Origin: B73-G16 sp964611295
Lineage (GTDB): Bacteria; Desulfobacterota; B13-G15
DNA length: 64,000 bases
Direction of reading: 5' to 3'
NCBI GenBank assembly: GCA_964611295.1
Contig: CAZSWV010000004.1
Location: forward strand, 1 to 64,000
Part shown: positions 48,199 to 57,179 of the stretch, piece after piece
Layout: the number at the start of each line of letters is the position of its first letter
How positions within the stretch are numbered: position 1 is the stretch's first letter
The notes under the pieces: generated by a model
Seen by the model: the letters and a program-made list of their open reading frames with translations, nothing else
Told to the model about the DNA's origin: nothing
Databases searched by the model: none
Program-made: the position numbers and the translations under genes

Positions 48199-49014
48199 AT
48201 GAGGGAGAAAAGCAAGTGGTTGTGTACGGTATTTCTCCTCCTTTGGGTCCTTCCTCTTTCGGCAAAGCCCATAAAGGAAGAGGAGCTTAGGCCTCTGGTT
48301 CAAGGCTTCCTGGAAAGGACCTTCCCGGACAAGGGTGCCTCGCTTACATGGAGGGGTTATTACTATGACAAGGACCTTGGCCTTTATGTGGTAGCCCTAT
48401 CGACTGAGGGACAGAAGCAAGTGCTCCTTTACGTGGATAAGGAGGGACGGTACGTGTTTATAGGGAGGGTCTATAACGCCTCTACTGGAGAAGAGCTTAC
48501 CCAAAAACACCTCAGGTCTTTTCCCACTGTGTCCGGGCCGAAAGGAGTAGGGGTAGAGGGGCTCAGCATCCAAGGGCCTCCCTTAGGTAAAGGGGAAAGG
48601 GCAATTATAATAAGCAGTCCCAATTGCCCCCATTGTAGGAAGGTGGTCCCTAAGGTGATAGAAAAGGCCTCCTCGGGGAAGATTTGCCTCTATTACAAAG
48701 GTGTCCCCTTAGGTCAAGAGCACGAAACCGAGGAACTCATCGAATGTCTGAGGCAGACAAGACCCGATCTTTTTTGGGACTTTGTGAAAAAGGCCTATGC
48801 AGAAGAAAAGGACAAAGCCCTACTTTGGTTGCATTCTGTGCTGAAGGACGACCCTTTTAGAGGCTGTGACCGTGAGAAGGCCAAAAGTACCCTCCGAGGG
48901 AATTGGGAGGAGGCCAGCCGGAAGTTGGGGCTTGAAGGGATACCGGCTCTGGTTTTCAAAGGCAAGGTCTTCGAAGGGGTAGGCCAGATAGAGAAGGCCT
49001 TGAAAGGGCTTTAA
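48199..49014 (+). CDS. Exported thioredoxin-fold protein, DsbC/DsbG-like
   Basis: Signal peptide of about 22 residues (KWLCTVFLLLWVLPLSA), then an N-terminal DsbC-like dimerisation domain (about 25-110) and a thioredoxin-fold domain with active-site SPNCPHCRKVVPKVIEK (CPHC) and the cis-Pro loop GIPALVFKGK. Length 271. Likely a periplasmic disulfide isomerase or reductase; no DsbD is adjacent. The stop interlocks with the convergent peptidase (TTAA shared). Confidence 0.83.
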   Translation: MREKSKWLCTVFLLLWVLPLSAKPIKEEELRPLVQGFLERTFPDKGASLTWRGYYYDKDLGLYVVALSTEGQKQVLLYVDKEGRYVFIGRVYNASTGEELTQKHLRSFPTVSGPKGVGVEGLSIQGPPLGKGERAIIISSPNCPHCRKVVPKVIEKASSGKICLYYKGVPLGQEHETEELIECLRQTRPDLFWDFVKKAYAEEKDKALLWLHSVLKDDPFRGCDREKAKSTLRGNWEEASRKLGLEGIPALVFKGKVFEGVGQIEKALKGL

Positions 49015-50216
49015 AGCTCTATCAAATCTACGGGGAATTTACCAAGTCTCCTTATCCCACGGGGTTCAACTACATAGTCTACCTCAACCCCAACGGCCCC
49101 TTGGCCTGGGAAGACGAACTTGGGTTCCAAGGCAAAGACCATCCCTTCTTCGAGTTCGAAGTCAAGGTCTGCGATGACAGGCCATTCGTTGATCTCGAGC
49201 CCTATACCATGTCCTACGAACTTTACCTGTCCTTCACCGTAGCCCATGAAATGGTCACCTAACCCTCTGGACTCTACGAGTTCAACGGCCTTGCGGTACA
49301 GTTCTCTTACCCCCTTACCAGCCATGGCCTCTTTTTCGAAAAGTTCTAGGACCTCAAGGGAAACCTTATAGGCCTCCTTCATCCTTGGAGGGAGACTCCC
49401 TATGACAAAGGTGCGGGTTTCATCGGTGCAGTAGCCATTGTGAGCCCCGCCGCAATCGATCACTATGGGTTCTCCGGAAAGGAGGGGTTTATGAGTAGAG
49501 CCATACCCTATAGCCGGACAAGATCCCGCACCTTTCAAAGGGCCGTCTACATAAGAAGGAGTGCTTCCATTTGGCCCACTTAGGACAGAGACGTTACACA
49601 TCTCTTGGTTCAAACCCCTCATCCTGAGCCACCCTTGATGACCTCTTTTCCTTGCTTCAGCTTGGAGCACGGCCTCAAGTTCAATTTCGGTCATGTCCGG
49701 TTTGATGGAGGACATTGCTTGGGAAAACATATGTTCGGTGATCTCCATAGCCCTTTTCATCTGTTTCAGTTCAAAGGGGCTTTTTTTGGACCTTAAATAG
49801 AGGATGTCCGAAGAAATGTCCAAAAACTTTTTCTCCCCTAAAAGGCCTTTGAGCCTTAAGTAAAGGTCCACGGGGATCACGTCGAATTCTAGCCCGATGG
49901 TCCTTGCCGTTTTGAGGACCTGGAGGTCCTTGATGACGCTTAACCCTTTTACCTTCACAGTCCGTAGAGGGCTTTCGAAGCTTGCACGTTCGAAGTCCCT
50001 CTGGACAAAAAGGAGAGGTTCGTCTTGTTCAGGGACCACCAAAAACCCCCTCTGTAACGTCCCTGTGAAGTAGAAGAGGTCGACGTTTTGGAAGATGAAA
50101 GCGGCTTGGATCCCTTTTCTGGAAAGGGCTTCTTGGAAGAGCATCAAGCGCTTTTTTATTTCTTCGGCGGGTACGAGTTCAAAGGCTTCAAGTAAAGCCC
50201 TTTCTTTGGGGTCCAT
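49011..50216 (-). CDS. M24-family metallopeptidase (Xaa-Pro dipeptidase/aminopeptidase)
   Basis: Creatinase-type N-terminal domain (about 1-165), then the pita-bread catalytic domain with IDCGGAHNGYCTDETRTF (two Asp ligands), FVGHGIGLEINEWP (His), FALEPKF (Glu) and GVEVDYVV (Glu). About 401 residues from ATG 50216; the open frame starts at 50303 but that part overlaps the divergent peptidase gene. Cleaves X-Pro peptide bonds. No ribosome-binding site; predicted near-leaderless. Confidence 0.9.
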   Translation of the reverse strand: MDPKERALLEAFELVPAEEIKKRLMLFQEALSRKGIQAAFIFQNVDLFYFTGTLQRGFLVVPEQDEPLLFVQRDFERASFESPLRTVKVKGLSVIKDLQVLKTARTIGLEFDVIPVDLYLRLKGLLGEKKFLDISSDILYLRSKKSPFELKQMKRAMEITEHMFSQAMSSIKPDMTEIELEAVLQAEARKRGHQGWLRMRGLNQEMCNVSVLSGPNGSTPSYVDGPLKGAGSCPAIGYGSTHKPLLSGEPIVIDCGGAHNGYCTDETRTFVIGSLPPRMKEAYKVSLEVLELFEKEAMAGKGVRELYRKAVELVESRGLGDHFMGYGEGQVKFVGHGIGLEINEWPVIADLDFELEEGMVFALEPKFVFPGQGAVGVEVDYVVEPRGIRRLGKFPVDLIEL

Positions 50217-50227
50217 GGTGGAGCATA

Positions 50228-50257
50228 ATGATATACGATAGACGGCTGTGAGGTAAA
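50228..50257 (-). promoter_or_regulatory. Promoter of the M24 peptidase gene
   Basis: On the minus strand TTTACC (plus 50252-50257), 18 bases, TATCAT (plus 50228-50233, five of six), 11 bases before the ATG at 50216. It overlaps the ribosome-binding region of the divergent P1-peptidase gene. Confidence 0.45.
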
Positions 50258-50261
50258 GGAG

Positions 50262-51215
50262 TTGCCTTCGCTTACAGATGTCCCAGGGGTAAAGGTGGGT
50301 CATTTTACGGATAACAAGGCCTTGACCGGTTGTACGGTGGTCCTTTTCGAAAGAGGCGCAAAGGCAGGCGTTGACGTAGTGGGGACAGCTTCAGGCACCA
50401 GGCAGTTGGACTCCCTATCGCCCCTGCACCTTGTAGAAGAGGTCCATGCCATCCTCCTTACGGGGGGGAGTTCCTTTGGGCTTGATGCTGCCACAGGGGT
50501 CATGCGCTATCTGGAGGAAAGGGGGATAGGTTTTGATGCCGGTGTTGTCCGCATCCCTATTGTGCCCTCTGCCGTGATATTCGATCTTGGGGTAGGAGAC
50601 CCAAAGGTGAGGCCTACCGCGGAGATGGGTTACAGGGCCTGTCTTGAGGCCTCCACAGAGGTCCAAGAGGGGAGCGTAGGGGTTGGTACGGGTGCTACCG
50701 TGGGAAAACTCCTTGGCATACAAAGGGCCATGAAAGGTGGTGTTGGTACTTGGAGCGTAAGGGGACCTTCTGGGGTCGTGGTGGGTGCTTTGGTAGTGGT
50801 CAACGCCTTTGGGGACGTAATGGATTGGAGGACTGGGGAACAGCTGGCAGGGCCCTTAGGGGAAGACGGCAGACCCCAGAGGACCTCCGAGCTCCTGAAA
50901 AAGGGGTTTACGAAGGGTAGGTTTGGCCTGTTCGAGAACACAACGCTGGCTGTACTTGCGACAAATGTGTCCCTTACGAAGGTAGAGGCCACAAAAATGG
51001 CCCAAATGGCATCCATGGCCCTGGCAAAGGTGATATCGCCTTTCGGTACTCCTTTTGATGGCGATGTGGTCTTTGCTGCTTCCCTTGGGGACCTGGTCTT
51101 TGACTTGACCAACTTGGCCACACTAGCAGAGGAGGCCGTCATGGAGGCTACAAGGAGAGCTATCTTGAAGGCCGATGGCTTTGGAAAGGTTAAGGCTTGG
51201 AGGGACCTACGGTGA
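50262..51215 (+). CDS. P1-family (S58) peptidase, DmpA/BapA-like
   Basis: Self-processing N-terminal-nucleophile hydrolase, related to L-aminopeptidase D-Ala-esterase DmpA. Starts LTDVPGVKVGHFTD; has LTGGSSFGLDAATGVMRYLE, GSVGVGTGATVGKLLG and the processing segment FENTTLAVLATNVSLTK, in which the Thr after Asn is the likely nucleophile. Length 317. TTG start with GAGGT about seven bases upstream. Two peptidases in divergent arrangement suggest peptide scavenging. Confidence 0.87.
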   Translation: MPSLTDVPGVKVGHFTDNKALTGCTVVLFERGAKAGVDVVGTASGTRQLDSLSPLHLVEEVHAILLTGGSSFGLDAATGVMRYLEERGIGFDAGVVRIPIVPSAVIFDLGVGDPKVRPTAEMGYRACLEASTEVQEGSVGVGTGATVGKLLGIQRAMKGGVGTWSVRGPSGVVVGALVVVNAFGDVMDWRTGEQLAGPLGEDGRPQRTSELLKKGFTKGRFGLFENTTLAVLATNVSLTKVEATKMAQMASMALAKVISPFGTPFDGDVVFAASLGDLVFDLTNLATLAEEAVMEATRRAILKADGFGKVKAWRDLR

Positions 51216-51218
51216 GTC

Positions 51219-51247
51219 TTGACCGGCATGAAGGAGCCGTATATATT
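51219..51247 (+). promoter_or_regulatory. Promoter of the DUF177-rpmF-plsX-fab-rib operon
   Basis: TTGACC (51219-51224), 17 bases, TATATT (51242-51247): five of six in both boxes and ideal spacing. Predicted start near 51254, about 30 bases before the ATG at 51284. The strongest promoter match in the window, driving up to 16 genes. Confidence 0.68.
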
Positions 51248-51283
51248 GATCAGCAAATTTTGTCCTCGATAGCTTAAACGCTT

Positions 51284-51826
51284 ATGAAGATACCATTAAC
51301 TGATATCCCCCCTGAGGGGTTGACCTTGACGTGGGCAGAGGGAACCGAAGGCGAACTAGAGGCGCCCAAGGGGAGCCTTGAGGAGGATATAACTTTCACT
51401 TCTGGTCCGAAGGGCACGGTCTTCTTAAAAGTGACGCCTAAGGGGCTTATCGTGAAGGGGGATCTTGAATGTGCCGTTTACCTCCATTGTGCCCGCTGCC
51501 TCAAGGGGTTTGAGATGCCTATAAAGGAAAGCTTTGAGTTAGTATACCTTATGCCCAAGGATGCACCCCATGAGGAAGAGGTGCGGCTTTCAAGCGATGA
51601 GATGGATGTGGCCTTTTTGGAAGGGGATATCTTTGACCTAGATCAGTTGCTTTCGGAAAGGGTATGGCTTTCCATTCCCATGAAACCCCTTTGTCGGGAG
51701 AACTGTAAGGGTTTGTGTCCTATATGTGGGAAAGACCTCAACGAGGGTCAGTGTGAATGCAGGCAGGAGCGTATAGACCCTCGGTTTGAGGCCTTAAAAG
51801 CATTAAAGCTAAAGCTCACGAGGTAA
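51284..51826 (+). CDS. DUF177/YceD-family protein
   Basis: 180 residues. Family marks: VYLHCARCLKGFEMPI, FELVYLMP, then an unusual zinc-binding C-terminus CRENCKGLCPICGKDLNEGQCEC and the DPRFEALKALK end. YceD proteins precede rpmF in most bacteria and are linked to 23S rRNA accumulation. The order here is the standard one. Confidence 0.9.
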   Translation: MKIPLTDIPPEGLTLTWAEGTEGELEAPKGSLEEDITFTSGPKGTVFLKVTPKGLIVKGDLECAVYLHCARCLKGFEMPIKESFELVYLMPKDAPHEEEVRLSSDEMDVAFLEGDIFDLDQLLSERVWLSIPMKPLCRENCKGLCPICGKDLNEGQCECRQERIDPRFEALKALKLKLTR

Positions 51827-51831
51827 AGGCC

Positions 51832-52014
51832 ATGGCGGTTCCAAAGAAGAAGACTTCCCGATCCAGGAGGGATAAGAGACGGACCCATTGGAAAGTATCG
51901 CCTCCTAACCTTGTGCTCTGCCCTCAATGCAAGGAGCCTAAACTGCCCCATCATGTATGTCCCAACTGTGGGACCTATAAGGGCAAAAAGGTGCTGGAGG
52001 TGGCCGAGCAGTAG
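51832..52014 (+). CDS. rpmF: 50S ribosomal protein L32
   Basis: 60 residues: AVPKKKTSRSRRDKRR followed by a four-Cys zinc ribbon (CPQC and CPNCG). Zinc-binding (C+) form. Five bases after the DUF177 gene and ten before plsX. Confidence 0.97.
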   Translation: MAVPKKKTSRSRRDKRRTHWKVSPPNLVLCPQCKEPKLPHHVCPNCGTYKGKKVLEVAEQ

Positions 52015-52023
52015 TGCAAAGAC

Positions 52024-53082
52024 ATGGAAGGTAAGCCTCTGAGGGTGGCCGTAGATGCAATGGGTGGTGATTATGCCCCTCAGGCCATAGTGGAAGGGGC
52101 GGTGATGGCAGCCCATAGCTTCAGAGGCGAGATCGTCCTTGTGGGGGAAGAGGGTAGAGTATTGAAGGAGCTTGAGCGGTTCGATTATCCCAAAAGGAAG
52201 GTGAAGGTCTTCCATGCCCCTGAAGCCATTGGGATGGAGGAGAGCCCTTCTAAGGTGGTCCGTTCCAAGCCGAACAGTTCCATTCACAAGGCGATAGAGC
52301 TTATGGCTGAAGGTCGGGTTGACGCTGTTGTCACGGCAGGTAATTCCGGTGCGGCCCTCGCGGTGGCCATGTTGAAGCTGAAGAAGCTACCCTATGTAGA
52401 AAGGCCTGCCCTTGTAAGCCTTCACCCTTCTAAGCGAGGGTATACAGTGGTACTGGATGTAGGCGGGAACGTGGAGTGCAGGCCTTCCATGTTGGTGCAG
52501 TTCGCCATAATGGGGGAGATTTACGCAAGGCTTGCCTTAGGAAGGGAAAGGCCCCTTGTAGGGCTTTTGAGCAACGGCACCGAGGAGACCAAGGGCACTG
52601 AAGTGACCCGCAAGGCCCATGAGATGCTGAAGAGGTGTGGGATTCACTACGTGGGATATGTGGAGGGCCGGGACATATACTTTGGGGATGTGGACGTAGT
52701 GGTCTGCGACGGCTTTGTAGGCAATGCCCTGCTCAAAGCTGCAGAGGGGTTAGGTGATTTTTTGCGTTGGAAGTTAAAAAAAGAAGCAGAAAGGGGGATT
52801 TTGGCCAAGCTGGCCTTTTCTTTATCGAAGGGTTTATGGCACAAGGTCTTAAAGGAGGTGGATTACACTTCATATGGCGGTGTACCGCTTTTGGGTGTAA
52901 ACGGGGTGTGCTTTATATGCCATGGGCACTCCTCTCCTCAGGCCATTGCCCAGGCTATAAGGGCAGCTGCCGATTACGTCCTTAAGGACGTGAACGGGTC
53001 CATGGAAAAGGCGCTGGAGGCCAATCAGGAATTGAAGCGTTGGGGGGCAGGGGGGTTTAAGTTTTGGGAACGGCTAAAATAG
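52024..53082 (+). CDS. plsX: Phosphate acyltransferase PlsX
   Basis: Converts acyl-ACP to acyl-phosphate for phospholipid synthesis with PlsY. VAVDAMGGDYAP at the N-terminus, AVVTAGNSGAALAVAM, VLDVGGNVECRPSMLVQFA, LLSNGTEETKG and VVCDGFVGNALLKAAEG. Length 352. Its partner plsY is at 63009-63590, at the far end of the same gene block on the other strand. Confidence 0.95.
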   Translation: MEGKPLRVAVDAMGGDYAPQAIVEGAVMAAHSFRGEIVLVGEEGRVLKELERFDYPKRKVKVFHAPEAIGMEESPSKVVRSKPNSSIHKAIELMAEGRVDAVVTAGNSGAALAVAMLKLKKLPYVERPALVSLHPSKRGYTVVLDVGGNVECRPSMLVQFAIMGEIYARLALGRERPLVGLLSNGTEETKGTEVTRKAHEMLKRCGIHYVGYVEGRDIYFGDVDVVVCDGFVGNALLKAAEGLGDFLRWKLKKEAERGILAKLAFSLSKGLWHKVLKEVDYTSYGGVPLLGVNGVCFICHGHSSPQAIAQAIRAAADYVLKDVNGSMEKALEANQELKRWGAGGFKFWERLK

Positions 53083-53092
53083 GGAGGATAGG

Positions 53093-54256
53093 ATGGATTA
53101 CTTTCTGACCGAAGAACAGAAGATGTTAAAGGAATTGGTGAGGCGGATAGTGGAAGAACACGTGATCCCGGTAAGGGCAGAACTTGATGAAAGAGAGGAG
53201 TTCCCTCGCGAGATCTTGAAGGTGTGTGCTGAAAGTGGGCTGTTTGGGGTTTCCATACCCGAGCAATATGGAGGGTCAGGGGGTGGAGTTTTTGAGACGT
53301 GTCTTGTCGTAGAGGAACTCTCCCGAGGGTGTGTAGGGGTCTCGGTGAGCTATGCAGCCAGTAACCTCTGTGCCTACCCGATATTGCTTTACGGTACAGA
53401 GGAGCAGAAGAACAAGTACCTCCCCGAGCTTGCCTCAGGGAGGAAGTTAGGTGCTTTTGCTGTGACAGAGGCCAATGCAGGAAGCGACGTAGCCTCTATG
53501 CAGACCCAAGCCGTTAAGGATGGCAGGGGCTATAGGCTCAACGGCACAAAGCAGTGGATAACCAATGGAGGGGAGGCGGATATCTACGTGGTGTTTGCAG
53601 TCACCGATAAGAGACGTGGTCCAAGGGGGATAAGCGGTTTTATCGTCGAGAAGGGGACCCCTGGTTTTTCCTTTGGTAAAAAGGAGAAAAAGATGGGCAT
53701 AAGGGCTTCAGCTACCCGCGAGTTGATCTTTGAAGACTGTTGGGTCCCTGAGGAGAACCTCCTTGGTGGCAGGGAGGGGATAGGCCTTATGGCTATCCTT
53801 AGGACCTTTGACATGACCAGACCTGGTGTGGGGGCACAGGCCGTAGGGCTTGCGCAGGCGGCCTTTGAAGTGGCTTTGCAGTATGCCAAGCAAAGGGTCC
53901 AGTTCGGCCAGAAGATCATATCCTTTCAAGCCATACAACACATGTTGGCTGATATGGCCACTAAGATCGAAGCTGCGCGGGCTCTGGTTTACGCAGTGGC
54001 TAGGTTCATAGACAGCCATCCGCCTGAGTTTACCAAAGAAGCGGCCATGGCCAAACTCTTCCCTACCGACATATGTATGGAGGTGGTTCAAAACGCTGTG
54101 CAGATCTTAGGAGGTTATGGTTATATGAGGGACTTCCCCGTGGAGAAGATGATGAGGGATGCGAAGGTCCTTCAGATCTACGAAGGGACCAATCAGATCC
54201 AGAGGAACAACATCGCCCGTGAGTTAGTCAAGGAGACGGCCCGGAGGGGGTTGTAG
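53093..54256 (+). CDS. Acyl-CoA dehydrogenase
   Basis: FAD-dependent dehydrogenase introducing an alpha-beta double bond in acyl-CoA. Features: LTEEQKMLKELVRRIVEE, FAVTEANAGSDVASMQTQA (flavin site), QWITNGGEADIY, FGQKIISFQAIQHMLADMAT, and YEGTNQIQRNNIAREL near the C-terminus; the catalytic Glu of short/branched-chain enzymes is the Glu in YEGT. Length 387. It sits between plsX and fabD, where fabH is found in most relatives. It may belong to branched-chain or butyryl-CoA metabolism, or modify acyl chains; its position is unusual. Confidence 0.9.
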   Translation: MDYFLTEEQKMLKELVRRIVEEHVIPVRAELDEREEFPREILKVCAESGLFGVSIPEQYGGSGGGVFETCLVVEELSRGCVGVSVSYAASNLCAYPILLYGTEEQKNKYLPELASGRKLGAFAVTEANAGSDVASMQTQAVKDGRGYRLNGTKQWITNGGEADIYVVFAVTDKRRGPRGISGFIVEKGTPGFSFGKKEKKMGIRASATRELIFEDCWVPEENLLGGREGIGLMAILRTFDMTRPGVGAQAVGLAQAAFEVALQYAKQRVQFGQKIISFQAIQHMLADMATKIEAARALVYAVARFIDSHPPEFTKEAAMAKLFPTDICMEVVQNAVQILGGYGYMRDFPVEKMMRDAKVLQIYEGTNQIQRNNIARELVKETARRGL

Positions 54257-54258
54257 GG

Positions 54259-55203
54259 ATGGGTAAAGTGGCCTTTGTCTTCCCGGGGCAGGGCGCTCAG
54301 TACGTAGGGATGGGCAAGGCCTTGGAAGAGGCCTTCCCCTACACGAGGGCCTTTTTCGATGAGGCCTCTGAAGTGTTGGGGTTTGACTTGAGAAGGCTCT
54401 GTTTGGAAGGACCGGAAGAAGAACTACGCCGTACCGAGAATACGCAGCCTGCCATCCTTACTGTATGCGCACAGGCCTTAAAGGTCCTGGAAAGGGAGGT
54501 TGGCCTTAAGCCCGACCTTTTAGCCGGCCACAGCCTTGGTGAGTATACCGCCCTTTTTGCCACAGGGGCCCTTTCCTTCAGGGACGTGGTGAGGGTAGTT
54601 AGGGAAAGGGGTAAGGCCATGGAAGAGGCCTGCCCCCGTGGGCAAGGGGCTATGGCTGCCATCTTGGGACTTGAAGGACCCAAGGTGGAGGAGCTTTGTA
54701 AAAGGGCCCGTAAGGACCAAGAGGTATTAGTTCCTGCCAATTACAACTGTCCGGGTCAAGTGGTGATATCAGGGCACCTGGAGGCGGTAAAACGTGCAGT
54801 GGAGCTATCAAAGGAGATGGGGGCAAAGAGGGCCGTCCTTTTGGATGTGAGTGGGCCTTTCCATTCTCCGTTTATGGAGAAGGCGGCCGAAAGGCTGAGG
54901 GAGGTACTGGAAGAAATAGAGTGGTCGGCCTTTTCAGTCCCAGTTGTCAGCAATGTGACCGCTGAACCATATGCAAGCCCTGAGGAAGCCAAGAAGCTCC
55001 TTGTGCTTCAGGTCAAAAGCCCTGTGAGATGGGAAGAGTCGGTCAGGAGGATGGTTGCCCTTGGGGTGGATACCTTTATAGAATTAGGGCCTAACAAGGT
55101 CCTTTCAGGGCTTATAAGGAGGACAGTAGAAGGGGTGGTTACCTTAAACCTGGAAGGACCTCAAGACTTGGATACGCTTAATAAGGCCTTTGGGAAAAAC
55201 TGA
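54259..55203 (+). CDS. fabD: Malonyl-CoA:ACP transacylase
   Basis: Loads malonyl onto ACP. FVFPGQGAQYVGMGKAL, catalytic Ser in AGHSLGEYTALFA (about residue 93), NYNCPGQVVISG, and catalytic His in VSGPFHSPFM. Length 314. Two bases after the acyl-CoA dehydrogenase. Confidence 0.95.
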   Translation: MGKVAFVFPGQGAQYVGMGKALEEAFPYTRAFFDEASEVLGFDLRRLCLEGPEEELRRTENTQPAILTVCAQALKVLEREVGLKPDLLAGHSLGEYTALFATGALSFRDVVRVVRERGKAMEEACPRGQGAMAAILGLEGPKVEELCKRARKDQEVLVPANYNCPGQVVISGHLEAVKRAVELSKEMGAKRAVLLDVSGPFHSPFMEKAAERLREVLEEIEWSAFSVPVVSNVTAEPYASPEEAKKLLVLQVKSPVRWEESVRRMVALGVDTFIELGPNKVLSGLIRRTVEGVVTLNLEGPQDLDTLNKAFGKN

Positions 55204-55217
55204 AAAGGAGGAGGGAG

Positions 55218-55463
55218 ATGGCGACTTCTATCGAACAAAGGTTAAAAGAATTGATCGTACAGCAATTAGGTGTGGACGAAAGCGCTGTCGTTCCAGAGGC
55301 CAAGTTCATAGACGACCTTGGGGCGGATTCCCTTGACCTGGTGGAGTTGATAATGGCGCTTGAAGACGAGTACGGTATCGAGATACCCGATGAGGATGCG
55401 GAGAAGATCGTCACAGTGGGTGATGCTATAAACTACCTCAAGGAAAGGCTTGCGAAAGCATAG
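55218..55463 (+). CDS. acpP: Acyl carrier protein
   Basis: 81 residues, acidic four-helix bundle with phosphopantetheine serine in LGADSLDLVELIMALEDE. Ribosome-binding site GGAGGGAG. In most relatives fabG lies between fabD and acpP; it is absent here. Confidence 0.97.
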   Translation: MATSIEQRLKELIVQQLGVDESAVVPEAKFIDDLGADSLDLVELIMALEDEYGIEIPDEDAEKIVTVGDAINYLKERLAKA

Positions 55464-55475
55464 GCGAAAGAAGAG

Positions 55476-56726
55476 GTGAGGGCTTTGAAGCGGAGGGTCG
55501 TCGTCACGGGTATAGGGCTTGTCATCCCCCAAGGGGTGGGTAAGGATGAAGTGTGGAAGAAGATCTGCGAAGGGGTGTCTGCCGTTGGCCCAATCACCAA
55601 GTTCGACACCACCGATTTCGAGACCAAGATTGCGGCCGAGGTCAAGGACTTCGATCCCACTAAGTTCATAGATCCCAAAGAGGCCCGTAAGATGGACCCC
55701 TTCATACACTTTGCGGTGGCTGCTGCTTCCATTGCCATAGAAGATGCCGGTCTGGACTTCAATAGGGAGAACTCCGAAAGGGTAGGGGTGTGTATAGGGG
55801 TTGGCCTTGGCGGTTTAGCCACCCTTGAACAATCCTTCCAAGTCTTGAGGGATCGAGGTCCAAGGCGCATAAGTCCGTTTTTCATACCCGCTATAATACC
55901 CAATGAGGCCCCGGCTCACATCTCCATCAAGTACAAGATAAAGGGTCCCAATTTGGCAGTGGCTACTGCCTGTGCGAGTGGGGCCCATGCCATAGGGACG
56001 GCCTTCAGGGCCATACAATATGAAGACGTGGATGTGGCCATTGCGGGGGGTGTAGAGGCCACTATTACGCCTTTGGCGGTTGCGGGTTTCAATGCCATGA
56101 AGGCCCTTTCCACGAGGAACGAAGAACCCGAGAAGGCCTCTCGGCCTTTTGACAGGGACAGGGATGGGTTTGTTATAGGTGAGGGTGGAGCCGTTATGGT
56201 TTTGGAGGAGTTGGAGAGGGCCAAGAAGAGGGGGGCCAAAATATACGCTGAACTTGTGGGCTATGGATACAACTCGGATGCTTACCACCTTGCGGCCCCC
56301 GATCCAGAGGGCGACGGGGCGGCAAGGTGTATGATGTTGGCCCTGAAGGACGCAAGACTATCCCCCGATGAGGTGGACTACATAAACGCCCATGGCACAG
56401 GTACACCCGCAGGCGATATCACCGAGACCTTGGCCATAAAGAAGGTCTTTGGGCCGAGGGCCTATAAGATACCGGTAAGTTCCACCAAATCCATGACAGG
56501 CCATTTGCTTGGAGGCGCGGGCAGTACGGAAGCAGTTTTCTGTGTCCTCGCCATCCGGGATGGAGTCGTCCCTCCTACCATCAACTACGAGACCCCCGAT
56601 CCTCAGTGCGACCTAGACTACGTCCCGAACGTGGCAAGGGACCTTCCCATTAAGGTAGCCCTTTCCAACTCCTTTGGTTTTGGTGGAGCAAATGCCGTTT
56701 TGATTTTCAAGAAGTTTGAGGGCTAA
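55476..56726 (+). CDS. fabF: Beta-ketoacyl-ACP synthase II
   Basis: Chain-elongating condensing enzyme. Catalytic Cys in VATACASGAHAIG (about residue 165), His in NAHGTGTPAGDITE and TGHLLGGAGSTEAV, Lys in STKSMTGH, and GFGGANAVLIF at the end. About 413-416 residues. GTG 55476 or TTG 55485; the GAGG spacing favours TTG. As no fabH is in the cluster, priming must use an enzyme encoded elsewhere or another route. Confidence 0.95.
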   Translation: MRALKRRVVVTGIGLVIPQGVGKDEVWKKICEGVSAVGPITKFDTTDFETKIAAEVKDFDPTKFIDPKEARKMDPFIHFAVAAASIAIEDAGLDFNRENSERVGVCIGVGLGGLATLEQSFQVLRDRGPRRISPFFIPAIIPNEAPAHISIKYKIKGPNLAVATACASGAHAIGTAFRAIQYEDVDVAIAGGVEATITPLAVAGFNAMKALSTRNEEPEKASRPFDRDRDGFVIGEGGAVMVLEELERAKKRGAKIYAELVGYGYNSDAYHLAAPDPEGDGAARCMMLALKDARLSPDEVDYINAHGTGTPAGDITETLAIKKVFGPRAYKIPVSSTKSMTGHLLGGAGSTEAVFCVLAIRDGVVPPTINYETPDPQCDLDYVPNVARDLPIKVALSNSFGFGGANAVLIFKKFEG

Positions 56727-56729
56727 AAG

Positions 56730-57179
56730 GTGAAGATAGCTGTTGCGTCAGACCATGCAGGCTTCAGGCTCAAGGTGGAGCTTGTGGACTTTTTGAGGTC
56801 CAAAGGGCATGAGGTTATAGACCTTGGCCCTTATGAGGATACGAAGGTGGATTACCCGGATTATGCCCGGCTTGTGGCTTCCAAGGTGGGCCAGAAGGAG
56901 GTGGACAGAGGGGTCCTCATATGTGGTACCGGCCTTGGAATGGCAGTGGTAGCCAACAAGTTCAAGGGCGTAAGGGCAGTAGTGGCCTTAAACGAGTTCA
57001 TGGCGCGGCAATCAAGGGGGCACTTGGATGCAAACGTGCTGTGCTTAGGGGCGAGGGTTTTGGGAGATGAGCTAGCCAAGGCGATCCTAGAGGTATGGCT
57101 TGAGGCAGGTTTCGATGGTGGAAGGCATGCCTTGCGCTTGGAGAAAGTCCAAAAGATAGAGGAAGAGAACCTTCGATGA
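56730..57179 (+). CDS. rpiB: Ribose-5-phosphate isomerase B
   Basis: Interconverts ribose-5-P and ribulose-5-P, the latter being a substrate of RibBA in this operon. VASDHAGFRLKVELVDFL, DLGPY, the GVLICGTGLGMAVVANKFKG loop with the catalytic Cys, and LDANVLCLGARV. GTG start, 149 residues. Overlaps glyA by four bases. Confidence 0.94.
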   Translation: MKIAVASDHAGFRLKVELVDFLRSKGHEVIDLGPYEDTKVDYPDYARLVASKVGQKEVDRGVLICGTGLGMAVVANKFKGVRAVVALNEFMARQSRGHLDANVLCLGARVLGDELAKAILEVWLEAGFDGGRHALRLEKVQKIEEENLR

